A stretch of 64,000 bases of DNA from NCBI GenBank assembly GCA_019416285.1, contig DXXM01000007.1, forward strand, positions 33,370 through 97,369. Reading direction: 5' to 3'. The notes under the pieces were generated by a model. The model saw nothing but the letters and a program-made list of their open reading frames with translations, was not told the origin of the DNA and did not search any database. Numbering within the stretch: position 1 is the stretch's first letter; each line of letters opens with the position of its first letter. The DNA is from Bacteroidales bacterium (lineage in GTDB: Bacteria > Bacteroidota > Bacteroidia > Bacteroidales > Muribaculaceae). Shown here one piece after another: positions 1-8,787 of the stretch. The translations under genes were made by a program, and so were the position numbers.

Positions 1-1
1 C

Positions 2-1177
2 GGCACCGAACCGCAGATTGGCGGCGCACTGGCCCGCGCCATTCTCGAGCAGATGAACGTCAAAGAGATGTGGGGCATTGTCACCACCCACTATCAGATA
101 CTCAAACAGTTTGCCGAGGATACCCCCGGACTCGTCAACGGCTCGATGCTCTACGACCGCCATCTGATGCAACCCATGTTCAAGCTCTCCATCGGCAATC
201 CGGGCTCGTCGTTTGCCGTCGAAATCGCCCGCAAAATCGGCCTCCCTCCCGAAATCATCTCGGCGGCGGAGGATATTGTCGGCAAGGAGTATGTCAATCT
301 CGACAATTATCTTCTCGACATCACCCGCGACAAACGCTATTGGGAAAACAAGCGCACGGCCATCCGTCAGAAGGAGAAAAAACTCGAGCAGATGCTCGCG
401 CAGTATTCCGAAGATGCCGAACAGCTCCGCGCGAAGCGCCGCGACATCATCGAGGAGGCCCGCACGGAGGCGCGTAAGATTCTCGACTCGTCAAACGCAG
501 TTATCGAGCGCACTATCGCCGACATCAAGCAGGCCAACGCCGAGCGAGAGCGCACACTCGAGGCCCGCCGCAAGCTCAAGGAGGAGCGTCTGGCGCTCGA
601 AAAGGATGCACGCAGCCACCGCGACACAAACGCCATACTCTCCAAAGCTCCGAAGAAGAAAAAACGTAAAGCCGCGACAGGACAGACGGATGCCGCTGGC
701 TCACAGCCGAAACCGCGCGAAGTGACACCGGGAGTCAATGTGCGTCTCGACGGCGCCGGGACTGTCGGCACCGTTCTCGAAGTGTCGGGGAAAAACGCTG
801 TCGTGGCTTTCGGAAATCTCAAAACCAATGTCAAGGTCGACCGCCTCACGGTGACTGACGCCCAGGTGAAATCAGCGGCAAAATCATCTGTCTCCATGCA
901 GACAATCGACTCCGGCTATGAGCGTCAGCTCAATTTCAAGCAGGAAATAGACCTGCGCGGCATGAGGGCTGACGAGGCTATCCAGGCTGTGACATATTTC
1001 ATCGACGACGCCATCCGTTTCAGCATCGCCCGTGTGCGCATCCTCCACGGCACCGGCACCGGCGCTCTGCGTCAGGCCGTCCGCCAGTTGCTGTCGACCA
1101 CTCCGGGCATCGAGTCGTTCCACGACGAGGATGTGCGTTTCGGAGGTGCAGGCATCACGGTGGTTAATCTGAAATAA
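2..1177 (+). CDS. mutS2: Endonuclease MutS2, 3' part (5' end outside window)
   Basis: The reading frame is open from the first bases, where it encodes the GTEPxxGGALARAIL segment next to the Walker/signature region of MutS-family ATPases, so the gene begins outside the window. After the ATPase part comes a long charged helical stretch rich in Glu, Arg and Lys (about bases 330-640), then a KOW-like small domain. The C-terminal Smr domain (about bases 930-1170) has the diagnostic IDLRGMRADEA and ILHGTGTGALR motifs. MutS2 proteins act on branched or recombination DNA, or on collided ribosomes in Bacillus, rather than in mismatch repair; which role applies here cannot be read from sequence. The combination of MutS core plus Smr domain makes the family call firm. 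Confidence 0.95.
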   Translation, partial: GTEPQIGGALARAILEQMNVKEMWGIVTTHYQILKQFAEDTPGLVNGSMLYDRHLMQPMFKLSIGNPGSSFAVEIARKIGLPPEIISAAEDIVGKEYVNLDNYLLDITRDKRYWENKRTAIRQKEKKLEQMLAQYSEDAEQLRAKRRDIIEEARTEARKILDSSNAVIERTIADIKQANAERERTLEARRKLKEERLALEKDARSHRDTNAILSKAPKKKKRKAATGQTDAAGSQPKPREVTPGVNVRLDGAGTVGTVLEVSGKNAVVAFGNLKTNVKVDRLTVTDAQVKSAAKSSVSMQTIDSGYERQLNFKQEIDLRGMRADEAIQAVTYFIDDAIRFSIARVRILHGTGTGALRQAVRQLLSTTPGIESFHDEDVRFGGAGITVVNLK

Positions 1178-1200
1178 TCCGGATACTCGTTTTGTATTAT

Positions 1201-1262
1201 CGCACCTTTTTCGCGGGTGCGGAGTGTTATTTTTGTTGCATAAAAACAATGTAACACTCCAC
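1201..1262 (+). terminator. Probable terminator/inverted repeat after mutS2
   Basis: Two nested hairpins follow mutS2. CGCACC at 1201-1206 pairs with GGTGCG at 1216-1221 and is followed by a T-rich stretch (1229-1235). GGAGTGTTA at 1221-1229 pairs perfectly with TAACACTCC at 1252-1260. The first resembles an intrinsic terminator; the second ends 8 bases before the next start codon and could instead be a control structure for that gene. Confidence 0.5.
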
Positions 1263-1268
1263 GCTCCC

Positions 1269-1790
1269 ATGAAAAAGGCATCTCTTCACGAAAATCAGCT
1301 AAACTCAGTATCGAAAAAATTTCGCGCCGACATCCGCTCGCGTATTTCCGAAACCTGCGGGACCATTTCGCTTTCTACCGAAACCGCCGCACTATGCAAC
1401 GCCGCGGTCGACCGCTATATAGCCGGCGGCGAAATTCCTGCTCCGGAGGAGAGCCCCATCGAGGTGCTGATTGTGTTCAATATTCTCCGTGCGGAGATTG
1501 ACCGCGCAGCTGCCCGTTCAGCGGCCGCACGCCGCCGGGCCTCGCAGCGCAATCTTGTAAAAAACAATTCCGGTGAAACCGATAGCCGCGGACATGACAC
1601 GACCGCCGCTCCCTCGCCCAATCCCAAAGCCATGCGACTCGCGGAAATAATGACTTCTGAAGATCCGTCGGACGACGAAATCGACGAAGTAATCCGCGAG
1701 CTCCTCCCTCTTAACCGACGTCAGCGCCGACAGCTCGAACAGAACCGTCGGAAAAACGCCTCGCGCCGCGGCATTTTCAATCGCGGCTGA
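1269..1790 (+). CDS. Hypothetical protein, charged, no family recognised
   Basis: I do not recognise this 173-residue protein. I chose the ATG at 1269 (MKKASLHENQ) because the open frame upstream of it runs through the inverted repeat at 1221-1260. The N-terminal half looks helical and has an Arg/Ala-rich stretch around residues 75-95. The middle is low-complexity (Ser, Thr, Pro, Asn), and the C-terminus is very basic with an NRRQRRQLEQNRRKN segment. There is no signal peptide and no membrane segment, so it is probably cytoplasmic; the basic tail could bind nucleic acid, which is speculation. Its 3' end overlaps by 14 bases the tail of a gene remnant on the opposite strand. Confidence 0.7.
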   Translation: MKKASLHENQLNSVSKKFRADIRSRISETCGTISLSTETAALCNAAVDRYIAGGEIPAPEESPIEVLIVFNILRAEIDRAAARSAAARRRASQRNLVKNNSGETDSRGHDTTAAPSPNPKAMRLAEIMTSEDPSDDEIDEVIRELLPLNRRQRRQLEQNRRKNASRRGIFNRG

Positions 1791-1881
1791 CGGGAATGTT
1801 CATCACCGTCGTAGCCTTGAACTCGCGCAACACGAATGAGCTCTGCATCTTGACAATGCCGGTAACCTCGGAGAGCACTAC
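1777..1881 (-). pseudogene. Remnant of Lrp/AsnC-type regulator, C-terminal end only
   Basis: Read on the minus strand, the frame ending at a TGA at 1777-1779 gives VVLSEVTGIVKMQSSFVLRE followed by FKATTVMNIPVSRD. This resembles the last strand and helix of Lrp/AsnC regulators, where a GVxKxQSSFxLxxxKxTTxxPL pattern closes the RAM domain. No DNA-binding part is present: upstream on the minus strand the sequence becomes the antisense of an EamA-type transporter fragment. I read it as the surviving 3' end of a deleted gene. The family assignment rests on about 30 residues, so it is moderate. Confidence 0.55.
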
Positions 1882-2127
1882 CCGTCGATGTTCATCACGC
1901 GCAAGGTATTTTTCTACGGAGTCGAGACAGTGCTCGTCTATTTCCTCTTCCGGCCGGTTGAAATTGACCTCGGACTGCTGTCGCAGCCGAAAATCTACGG
2001 CAATCTGCTCTTTCTCGATATACTCGCATCACTGGTCTGCTATCTGACCTGGAACATCCTCATCAAAAACCTCGGCGCCACGACCGCGGCCTCCCCCGCC
2101 TCACCCCCGCCGCAGATAAGATATTGA
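1876..2127 (+). pseudogene. Remnant of EamA/DMT-family transporter, C-terminal end
   Basis: The frame from about 1876 to 2127 encodes SMFITRKVFFYGVETVLVYF, then a KIYGNLLFLDILASLVCYL membrane segment and a TWNILIKNLGA motif. These are typical of the last helices of drug/metabolite (EamA) transporters, which normally have ten helices in about 300 residues. Only about 80 residues remain, with an in-frame TGA just upstream at about 1837. The ATG at 1888 could start a short peptide, but it would lack most of the transporter. It lies head to head with the Lrp-like remnant, as if a deletion removed both 5' halves of a divergent pair. Confidence 0.75.
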
Positions 2128-2171
2128 AATCTGACTACTGTATCCATTTTCTCCATAATTTACGGTGGGGT

Positions 2172-2206
2172 TTTGCTTGCGATTTGAAATTAAGTTTGTA
2201 AATTTG
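2172..2206 (+). promoter_or_regulatory. Bacteroidetes-type promoter for fumarase
   Basis: TAAATTTG at 2199-2206 matches the -7 element TAnnTTTG. A TTG at 2177-2179 lies 19 bases upstream and fits the -33 element. The predicted leader to the ATG at 2274 is about 60 bases. Confidence 0.7.
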
Positions 2207-2273
2207 TCCTCACGGATTATCCAAGTGTAAACAATCGTCAAATTTGTAAACAATCATCAAATTTTAATTCATA

Positions 2274-3932
2274 ATGGCAACCAAACCTTTCAAATATCAG
2301 CCGATGTTTCCCCTCGGGCCTGATACGACCGAATACTACAAGCTCACCTCCGACTATGTGAAGGTGGAAAACTGGGGCGGTCATGAATTTCTCGTAGTTG
2401 ACCCCGAGGCTCTCACCGTGCTCGCCCGCGCCTGCACCCACGACAATGCTTTCATGCTCCGCCGCGAGCACAACGAGATGGTGGCTAAGATTCTCAGCGA
2501 CCCCGAGGCTTCTGAAAACGACAAGTTCGTGGCGCTCACCATGCTCCGCAACGCTGAGGTGGCAGCCAAAGGCCAGCTCCCCTTCTGCCAGGACACCGGC
2601 ACGGCAATCGTACACGGCGAAAAGGGCCAAAATGTCTACACCGGCTGCGACGACGAGGAAAAAATCAGCAAGGGTGTGTATCTGACTTACACCACCGACA
2701 ATCTCCGCTACTCGCAGAACGCTCCACTTACAATGTATGACGAGGTCAACACCGGTTGCAACCTCCCCGCACAGATCGACATCCATGCCACCGAGGGCGA
2801 CGAATACAAGTTCCTCTTCGTAGCCAAGGGCGGCGGCTCGGCCAACAAGACTTATCTCTATCAGGAGACAAAGGCCATACTCAACCCCAAGACTCTCGTT
2901 CCCTTCCTTGTGGAGAAGATGAAGAGCCTCGGCACCGCAGCCTGTCCCCCCTACCATATAGCTTTCGTAATCGGCGGCACCTCGGCCGAGAAGAATCTCG
3001 AGACAGTGAAGAAGGCGTCTGTCAAGTATTACGACAACCTTCCCGACCACGGCAACGAACTCGGTCATGCTTTCCGTGACAAGGAACTCGAAGCCGTTCT
3101 GAAAAAAGAGGCTGAGCGTCTCGGTCTCGGCGCCCAGTTCGGCGGCAAATATTTCGCCCACGACATCCGCGTAATCCGTCTCCCACGTCACGGTGCATCC
3201 TGCCCCGTAGGTCTCGGCGTTTCCTGCTCTGCCGACCGCAACATCAAGGCTAAAATCAACCGGGAGGGTCTGTGGATTGAGAAACTCGACAGCAATCCCG
3301 GCGAACTTATCCCCGAGGAATACCGCAAGCAGGGCGAAGGCGACGTAGTGAAAATCGACCTTAACCGCCCGATGTCTGAAATCCTTGCCGAACTCACCAA
3401 ATACCCCGTGGCAACCCGTCTTTCGCTCAACGGCACAATCATCGTGGGCCGCGACATCGCACACGCCAAAATCAAAGAGCGTCTCGACAAGGGTGAACCC
3501 ATGCCGCAGTATCTCAAGGACCACCCCATCTACTACGCCGGCCCCGCCAAGACTCCCGAAGGCATGCCTTCAGGCTCATTCGGCCCGACAACTGCCGGCC
3601 GTATGGACTCGTATGTCGACCAGTTCCAGACCGCAGGCGGCTCGATGGTGATGATTGCCAAGGGCAACCGCAGCAAGCAGGTGACCGACGCATGCCACAA
3701 GCACGGCGGCTTCTACCTCGGTTCAATCGGTGGTCCCGCTGCCATCCTCGCACAGAACAGCATCAAGAAAGTCGAGCTTCTCGAATATCCCGAACTCGGC
3801 ATGGAAGCTATCTGGAAAATCGAGGTCGAGGACTTCCCCGCCTTCATCCTCGTGGATGACAAGGGCAATGATTTCTTCACCGAAATCTCCAACCGTTGCA
3901 GCGGATGCCCTATCGCCGACGACAAACATTGA
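2274..3932 (+). CDS. fum: Fumarate hydratase, class I (iron-sulfur)
   Basis: This 552-residue enzyme interconverts fumarate and malate with an oxygen-sensitive [4Fe-4S] cluster, in the reductive branch of the TCA cycle that feeds succinate formation in anaerobic Bacteroidales. It is the long single-chain type, like E. coli FumA/FumB. The three expected cluster cysteines are visible at Cys105 (LPFCQDTGT), Cys224 (TAACPPYH) and Cys318 (GVSCSADRN), the same numbers as in E. coli FumA. The C-terminal beta domain contains the GSFGPTTAGRMDSYVD segment. It has its own promoter upstream and a strong hairpin downstream, so it is probably a single-gene unit. Confidence 0.97.
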   Translation: MATKPFKYQPMFPLGPDTTEYYKLTSDYVKVENWGGHEFLVVDPEALTVLARACTHDNAFMLRREHNEMVAKILSDPEASENDKFVALTMLRNAEVAAKGQLPFCQDTGTAIVHGEKGQNVYTGCDDEEKISKGVYLTYTTDNLRYSQNAPLTMYDEVNTGCNLPAQIDIHATEGDEYKFLFVAKGGGSANKTYLYQETKAILNPKTLVPFLVEKMKSLGTAACPPYHIAFVIGGTSAEKNLETVKKASVKYYDNLPDHGNELGHAFRDKELEAVLKKEAERLGLGAQFGGKYFAHDIRVIRLPRHGASCPVGLGVSCSADRNIKAKINREGLWIEKLDSNPGELIPEEYRKQGEGDVVKIDLNRPMSEILAELTKYPVATRLSLNGTIIVGRDIAHAKIKERLDKGEPMPQYLKDHPIYYAGPAKTPEGMPSGSFGPTTAGRMDSYVDQFQTAGGSMVMIAKGNRSKQVTDACHKHGGFYLGSIGGPAAILAQNSIKKVELLEYPELGMEAIWKIEVEDFPAFILVDDKGNDFFTEISNRCSGCPIADDKH

Positions 3933-3980
3933 TCGCTGACACATCCGCCACACGTTGACGGACGCATATATCCACTATAA

Positions 3981-4041
3981 CCGCATAAAGGTCGCGTATC
4001 CCCCTCCGGCCGGGAAAAACACGCCTTTATGCGGTTTTTTC
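3981..4041 (+). terminator. Intrinsic terminator after fumarase
   Basis: CCGCATAAAGG at 3981-3991 and CCTTTATGCGG at 4024-4034 form a perfect 11-base stem, followed directly by TTTTTTCTTT. The 32-base loop contains a further CCGGCCGG self-complementary stretch. Confidence 0.85.
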
Positions 4042-4092
4042 TTTAATCTCCGCCGGAACTCCACACGAATTTTGAGCAGAAACATCTATGAC

Positions 4093-5277
4093 ATGCGGCG
4101 CAGAGGCATCATCGGCTTCCTGATACTTTCGGTGGTGGTCGTGAGCGTGTTTCTCCTTTACTCCGACTCGCTCGTCAAGGACCTCTCGGAGCAGGAGCGC
4201 GAAAGGATGCAGATATGGGCCGACGCCACGCGCGAGATTGTCAACCTCGGCAATTCCGAGGCGCCGGCAGGCACCGGTGTCGATTTTCTTCTGTCAATCA
4301 TCGAGCGCAACCGCACGATTCCTGTCCTCCTCACCGATGACGATGGCGAAATCATCATGCAGCGCAATTTCTCTCTTCCAGAGTCCCCCGACTCTCTCGC
4401 CCTCTTCAGTCTGAGCGATGTCAACCGCGAGTTTCTCATGAAAAAGCTCGACAAGCTGCGCGACTCCCCCAACGTAATCGAAATCGACATGGGCGACGCC
4501 GGGCGCCAGTGGCTTTACTATGAGGACTCCAAGGTATTGAAAAGCCTGAGTTTCTATCCCTACGTCCAGGTGCTCGTGCTGTTGGCCTTTGTGCTCATAG
4601 TCTATTATGCCGTCTCGTCGACCAAGCGCGCCGAACAAAATAAGGTGTGGGTCGGACTCTCGAAAGAGACTGCCCATCAGCTCGGCACACCGATTTCATC
4701 GCTGATGGCGTGGATGGAACTGCTTGAGGAGTCGGGCGTAAGTCCCGAGACTGTAGCGGAGATGAACAAGGACGTTAAACGCCTCTCGACCATCGCGTCA
4801 CGCTTCTCGAAAATCGGGTCGAAGCCCTCGATGGAGCCCCACGACCTCAACGAGATTGTTGGTCACGCTGCCGAATATATGTCGTCGCGCATTTCGCGCC
4901 GCATTTCGCTCAAAGTCAACCCGTGGAGTTCACCGCTCACAGTCACCCTCTCCCCTCCTCTGACCGAATGGGTGATGGAGAATCTGATAAAAAATGCCGT
5001 CGACGCCATGGAGGGAAGCGGCAACATCACCGTCGACATCCGGCCCGAGAAAAATACCGCGGTAATAGAGATTACCGACACCGGAAAGGGTATTGCCCGC
5101 AAAAATCAGAAGGCAATCTTCAATCCGGGCTTCACCACGAAAAGCCGCGGATGGGGCCTCGGACTCACTCTCACAAAACGAATCATCGAGGACTACCACG
5201 GTGGCCTCATATATGTGAAGAAATCGGAACTTGGTGTGGGCACCACTTTCGCCATCGAGCTTCCGCTCACTCTCTGA
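4093..5277 (+). CDS. Orphan membrane sensor histidine kinase
   Basis: A 394-residue protein from the ATG at 4093. The longer open frame (from 3955) would run through the fumarase terminator, so I reject that start. Transmembrane helices lie at about residues 5-23 and 156-174 and flank a roughly 130-residue extracytoplasmic sensor region of unknown ligand. The phospho-acceptor motif is KETAHQLGTPISSL with His195. An HATPase_c domain follows, with the N box (ENLIKNAVDAM), the G1 box (DTGKGI) and the GWGLGLTLTKRI G2 box. No response regulator is adjacent, so its partner lies elsewhere. Only 34 bases separate it from prmC, which suggests cotranscription. Confidence 0.92.
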   Translation: MRRRGIIGFLILSVVVVSVFLLYSDSLVKDLSEQERERMQIWADATREIVNLGNSEAPAGTGVDFLLSIIERNRTIPVLLTDDDGEIIMQRNFSLPESPDSLALFSLSDVNREFLMKKLDKLRDSPNVIEIDMGDAGRQWLYYEDSKVLKSLSFYPYVQVLVLLAFVLIVYYAVSSTKRAEQNKVWVGLSKETAHQLGTPISSLMAWMELLEESGVSPETVAEMNKDVKRLSTIASRFSKIGSKPSMEPHDLNEIVGHAAEYMSSRISRRISLKVNPWSSPLTVTLSPPLTEWVMENLIKNAVDAMEGSGNITVDIRPEKNTAVIEITDTGKGIARKNQKAIFNPGFTTKSRGWGLGLTLTKRIIEDYHGGLIYVKKSELGVGTTFAIELPLTL

Positions 5278-5311
5278 ACATCCTCTAAGAATTTGTCTAA
5301 AATTTTGGATT

Positions 5312-6157
5312 ATGACAACACTCCGACAACTGCTTGACAGCTCGCGCGCCAGCCTCACTCCGCTCTACGGCGACGACGAGGCCCGGTGGATGCTGCGCAT
5401 CGTGATGGAACACGTCAAAGGCTGGGACCAGACCGAACTTGCAATCCGTGCCAACGACGAAGTGTCGGATTTCATCATCGGCCGCGTCGATGACGCCGTC
5501 AGGCGTCTGCTCGCCGGTGAACCGATACAGTATATCTACGGCGATACCTACTGGTACGGCATGACACTCAAGGTGACGCCCGATGTACTCATTCCCCGCC
5601 CCGAGACGCAGGAACTCGTCGACCTGATTGTCAAAGAAAACCCTCAAGCGGATTTGCGGGTGCTCGATGTGTGTACCGGAAGCGGCTGCATAGCCGTGGC
5701 ACTTGCGAAAGCACTGAATTTTCCCACCGTCAGCGCCATCGACATCTCCGGATCTGCCCTTGCCGTAGCCCGTGAGAACGCCGCGCTTCAGAAAGTCAAG
5801 ATAGGTTTCCGAGAAGCCGACGCACTCACACTCAAGGCCGACAGTGACAGATATGACATAATAGTCTCCAACCCGCCATACGTCTTGAATTCCGAGAAGG
5901 CGCGCATGGACCGCAACGTGCTCGACCACGAACCGGCACTGGCTCTGTTCGTCCCTGACAATGACGCGCTGAAATTCTACAAGGCCATCGCCGGATTTGC
6001 CGTCGACGCCCTCTCCGAGCACGGGAAACTATATTTCGAGCTCAATCCGCTTACTGCGGGAGTACTGAAAAAATGGATGGAGGCCGAAGGATGGTCTGAC
6101 GTCCAGCTCTTGCCCGACATGTATGGCAAAATCAGATTCATGGTGGCCCGAAGATAA
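5312..6157 (+). CDS. prmC: Release factor glutamine N5-methyltransferase PrmC
   Basis: A 281-residue SAM-dependent enzyme that methylates the glutamine of the GGQ motif in peptide-chain release factors RF1 and RF2. The N-terminal helical domain covers about residues 1-75, followed by the conserved VLIPRPETQELVD segment. The SAM-binding motif is VLDVCTGSGCIAVALA and the catalytic NPPY motif is in IIVSNPPYVL. The ATG at 5312 is chosen because upstream codons overlap the kinase gene and encode nothing family-like. It sits between the histidine kinase and recX in a same-strand run. Confidence 0.96.
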   Translation: MTTLRQLLDSSRASLTPLYGDDEARWMLRIVMEHVKGWDQTELAIRANDEVSDFIIGRVDDAVRRLLAGEPIQYIYGDTYWYGMTLKVTPDVLIPRPETQELVDLIVKENPQADLRVLDVCTGSGCIAVALAKALNFPTVSAIDISGSALAVARENAALQKVKIGFREADALTLKADSDRYDIIVSNPPYVLNSEKARMDRNVLDHEPALALFVPDNDALKFYKAIAGFAVDALSEHGKLYFELNPLTAGVLKKWMEAEGWSDVQLLPDMYGKIRFMVARR

Positions 6158-6207
6158 GCTCCGGCCGTCAGACAATTCAATATCAGATAAGAGTTACATA
6201 CCGACTT

Positions 6208-6747
6208 ATGCTTAAACGACGAGCTCCATTGACCTACGAAAACGCGCTCTCGCGTGCGGCCGCACTGTGTGCCAAATGCGAGCAGTGTTCTCCCGACATA
6301 CTCAAGAAACTGGCAACGTGGGGGCTGAACTCCGCCGATGCCTCGCGCGTTATCAGCCGCCTCGAAGAGCTGCGTTTTCTCGACGACAGCCGATACGCCC
6401 GGGCTTATGCCCACGACAAGCTGCATTTCAGCGGATGGGGACGCCGTAAAATCAGCCAGGGACTCTGGGCCAAGCGCTTGCCGCAGGAAATCATAGGCGA
6501 GGCTTGCGAAAGTCTGTCGGAGGAAGAGAACGAATACCGCACCATCGCCGTCAGGGTTATACGCGCCAAGACGCGTCAGCTGAAGGAGTGGCCGTTGAGC
6601 CGCGAGTCGAAAATCAAGCTGGTGAAATATGCTATGGGCCGCGGATTTGAATATTCACTTGTCGCCGACATAGTCCGCAAGGATCTTCCCGGCTTTCGTG
6701 AAGAAAATGAGTTTTCCGATAGCGATTTGCCCGACTATGAGGATTGA
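6208..6747 (+). CDS. recX: Regulatory protein RecX
   Basis: A 179-residue protein of the RecX family, which binds RecA filaments and restrains or modulates recombination. It is all-helical with three-helix repeats. The signature EELRFLDDSRYARAYAHDKL and the following GWGRRKISQGLWAKRLP segment are typical, and the length fits the family. The 3' end overlaps the start of the downstream ComF-like gene by 11 bases, so the two are probably translationally coupled. Confidence 0.92.
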   Translation: MLKRRAPLTYENALSRAAALCAKCEQCSPDILKKLATWGLNSADASRVISRLEELRFLDDSRYARAYAHDKLHFSGWGRRKISQGLWAKRLPQEIIGEACESLSEEENEYRTIAVRVIRAKTRQLKEWPLSRESKIKLVKYAMGRGFEYSLVADIVRKDLPGFREENEFSDSDLPDYED

Positions 6748-7459
6748 CCGGCTGAAGAAATCGCTTGCCGGTTTAGGGGAGGAATTTATCAACCTTATTT
6801 TTCCGGATGTCTGCACCGTGTGCTCGCGCACGCTGGTCAGAGGGGAGCGTGTGATATGCCTCGACTGCCTCATGTCGCTCCCGCGCACCGGGCTGCACCG
6901 TTGGCAACCCAATGAAATCCATGAGCGCGTGATGGCCGTGGGCCATCCGGTAGAGCGGGCCACATCCCTCTTCCGCTACTACCGCGACAACAAATTCGCT
7001 CGCCTGATTCATGACACAAAATACCGCGGACGCCCCATAGTCGGCAAGACCCTCGCCGCCATGCACGCAAGAGAGCTCCTTCCCGGCGGATTCTTCGACG
7101 GCATCGAGGCGATAGTTCCCGTTCCGCTCCATTTCATCAAGCGTCTGCAGCGCGGTTACAATCAGGCCGAAGTGATTGCCGAGGCAATCGGCGAAGTGAC
7201 CGGTATCCCAGTTGTCAACGCCTTGAGCGCCCGTTTTCACCGCTCTCAGACCCGGAAAGACGCTCATGCGCGCCTGCTCAATACTCAGGGAATATACCGC
7301 GCCAAGGCCACGGATGAAATAAGCGGAAAACATATACTCCTTGTCGACGACGTAATCACCACCGGGGCCACTCTGCTCGCCTGCATCAAATCTCTGAAAC
7401 AGGAAAGCCCCTCCACGCGTGTCAGTATCTACTCTCTTGCCATTACCGGCCTTGCATGA
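6737..7459 (+). CDS. ComF-family phosphoribosyltransferase-like protein
   Basis: A 240-residue protein with an N-terminal zinc-finger-like pair of cysteine motifs (CTVCSRTL and CLDC) and a C-terminal type I phosphoribosyltransferase fold with the PRPP loop ILLVDDVITTGAT. This is the layout of ComF/GntX proteins. ComF contributes to DNA uptake in transformable bacteria; in Bacteroidales its job is not established. I chose the ATG at 6737, which overlaps the end of recX, over in-frame ATGs at 6698 and 6707 deeper inside recX, because homologues start close to the first hydrophobic helix. Confidence 0.9.
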   Translation: MRIDRLKKSLAGLGEEFINLIFPDVCTVCSRTLVRGERVICLDCLMSLPRTGLHRWQPNEIHERVMAVGHPVERATSLFRYYRDNKFARLIHDTKYRGRPIVGKTLAAMHARELLPGGFFDGIEAIVPVPLHFIKRLQRGYNQAEVIAEAIGEVTGIPVVNALSARFHRSQTRKDAHARLLNTQGIYRAKATDEISGKHILLVDDVITTGATLLACIKSLKQESPSTRVSIYSLAITGLA

Positions 7460-7576
7460 AACCAAAGGGCGCTATCGGACGTTTCTATAACTGAAGGTGC
7501 GCGTATAATGTCTATTATACCCAATCTGGAAGTAAAAAGCGCCATTTTTGCTCTCCGGAAAGCGCCCGAAATTATG

Positions 7577-7584
7577 TAAATTTG
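7577..7584 (+). promoter_or_regulatory. -7 promoter element 5 bases before a start codon
   Basis: TAAATTTG at 7577-7584 fits TAnnTTTG. No good -33 element is seen at the right distance. The following gene starts at 7590, so a transcript from here would have no leader. Confidence 0.5.
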
Positions 7585-7589
7585 CACTC

Positions 7590-8768
7590 ATGTTTCAACG
7601 TTTAAGACTTCTGTTCATTACCCTGACTTGTCTCGTGTCATCTTCGACGGCTGTCTACGGCAGCGAGACACCCGACAGTGAAATCGACACTGACAGCATC
7701 TCCCGCCCGGGAGGTGTCAGGAAAGTTGTCACAAACGTTATCGAATACTTTCATCAGACCAACAAACGCAAGCTGACGAAACGTCCCAATTTTGCACCGC
7801 TCGGCGGCCCCTACTACTCCTCCGAAAAAGGATTGGGACTCGGACTCGTGATTGCGGGCGACTATTCGACCTGTCCTGAGGACTCGACACTCCCCGCCTC
7901 CAACGTCTCGCTGACCGGTACGCTCTCGACCAAGAAATATTTCTCGGCAGGTATCCAGGGCGCTCATGTGTTCCCGCATGATACGCGAAGAATCCACTAC
8001 AGGCTCGATTTCGTGTCATTCGCCACATATTTCTGGGGCATAGGCTACGCGTGGGATAACCGCGAATCGAACAAGACGAAATATAATCTTTTCGAGATCA
8101 CCCTCATGACCGACTACGAATGGCGTCTCGCGCACGACATATTCGTAGGCCCGGCTATCGAGCTGAGCTATACCAACGCTCACGGTGTCGAAAACTACGA
8201 GCCCTGGCAGGGGCAGGAGATGCGCTACTGCACCATCGGCGCAGGTGTGCTGCTGCAGTCCGACACGCGCGATAATCTCACGAATCCCGGCCAGGGACAT
8301 CTGCTTGAGGTGACGCAGCTGTTCGCCCCGAGATGCTTCGGCAACGGCGACCGCGGATATTCAAGCACCGAAATCTGCTGGAACCGCTACCAATATATAT
8401 GGAAGGGGTGCATCCTCGCCCTCAGAGCCCACGGCGAGTGGACCTACGGCCATACTCCCTGGAGCAAACTCCCCTTTCTCGGGGGCACAGCCATGCGAGG
8501 CTACTACAAGGGGCGCTACCGCGACAAATGCTCCACGGACGTCACCGTGGAATTCCGCCAGCACGTGTGGCGCCGCTCCGGTATCGCTTTGTGGGGCTGC
8601 GCAGGCATGGTGTATCACAAACTCTCCGACATACGCTTCAGCCGCATACTTCCCGAAGTCGGCGTAGGCTACCGCTGGGAGTTCAAGAAAAATTCAAATA
8701 TCCGCATAGACATAGGTTTCGGCAAGCATTGTTCAGGATTCACCTTCGGACTGAACGAGGCTTTCTGA
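7590..8768 (+). CDS. Omp85/BamA-like outer-membrane barrel without POTRA domains
   Basis: A 392-residue protein with a signal peptide (MFQRLRLLFITLTCLVSSS) and a short linker of about 60 residues, then alternating beta-strand sequence to the terminal aromatic residue (NEAF), as expected of an outer-membrane barrel. The segment FLGGTAMRGYYKGRYRDK matches the (V/I/M)RGY/F signature of the Omp85 superfamily, whose conserved loop folds back into the barrel. Omp85 members usually carry N-terminal POTRA domains of about 75 residues each; there is no room for one here. Its function is therefore open: folding factor, transporter or lipid handling. Nineteen bases separate it from a phosphoethanolamine transferase gene, implying one operon and an envelope role. 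Confidence 0.8.
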   Translation: MFQRLRLLFITLTCLVSSSTAVYGSETPDSEIDTDSISRPGGVRKVVTNVIEYFHQTNKRKLTKRPNFAPLGGPYYSSEKGLGLGLVIAGDYSTCPEDSTLPASNVSLTGTLSTKKYFSAGIQGAHVFPHDTRRIHYRLDFVSFATYFWGIGYAWDNRESNKTKYNLFEITLMTDYEWRLAHDIFVGPAIELSYTNAHGVENYEPWQGQEMRYCTIGAGVLLQSDTRDNLTNPGQGHLLEVTQLFAPRCFGNGDRGYSSTEICWNRYQYIWKGCILALRAHGEWTYGHTPWSKLPFLGGTAMRGYYKGRYRDKCSTDVTVEFRQHVWRRSGIALWGCAGMVYHKLSDIRFSRILPEVGVGYRWEFKKNSNIRIDIGFGKHCSGFTFGLNEAF

Positions 8769-8787
8769 TCAGACCACAACCGCAATT

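Noticed and set aside
2238..3524. Open frame antisense to fumarase (428 codons)
   Set aside because: It mirrors the codon bias of the fumarase gene and contains no recognisable motif.
3955..4092. Upstream start for the histidine kinase
   Set aside because: It would place the fumarase terminator inside the coding sequence and precede the first membrane helix with 46 unlikely residues.
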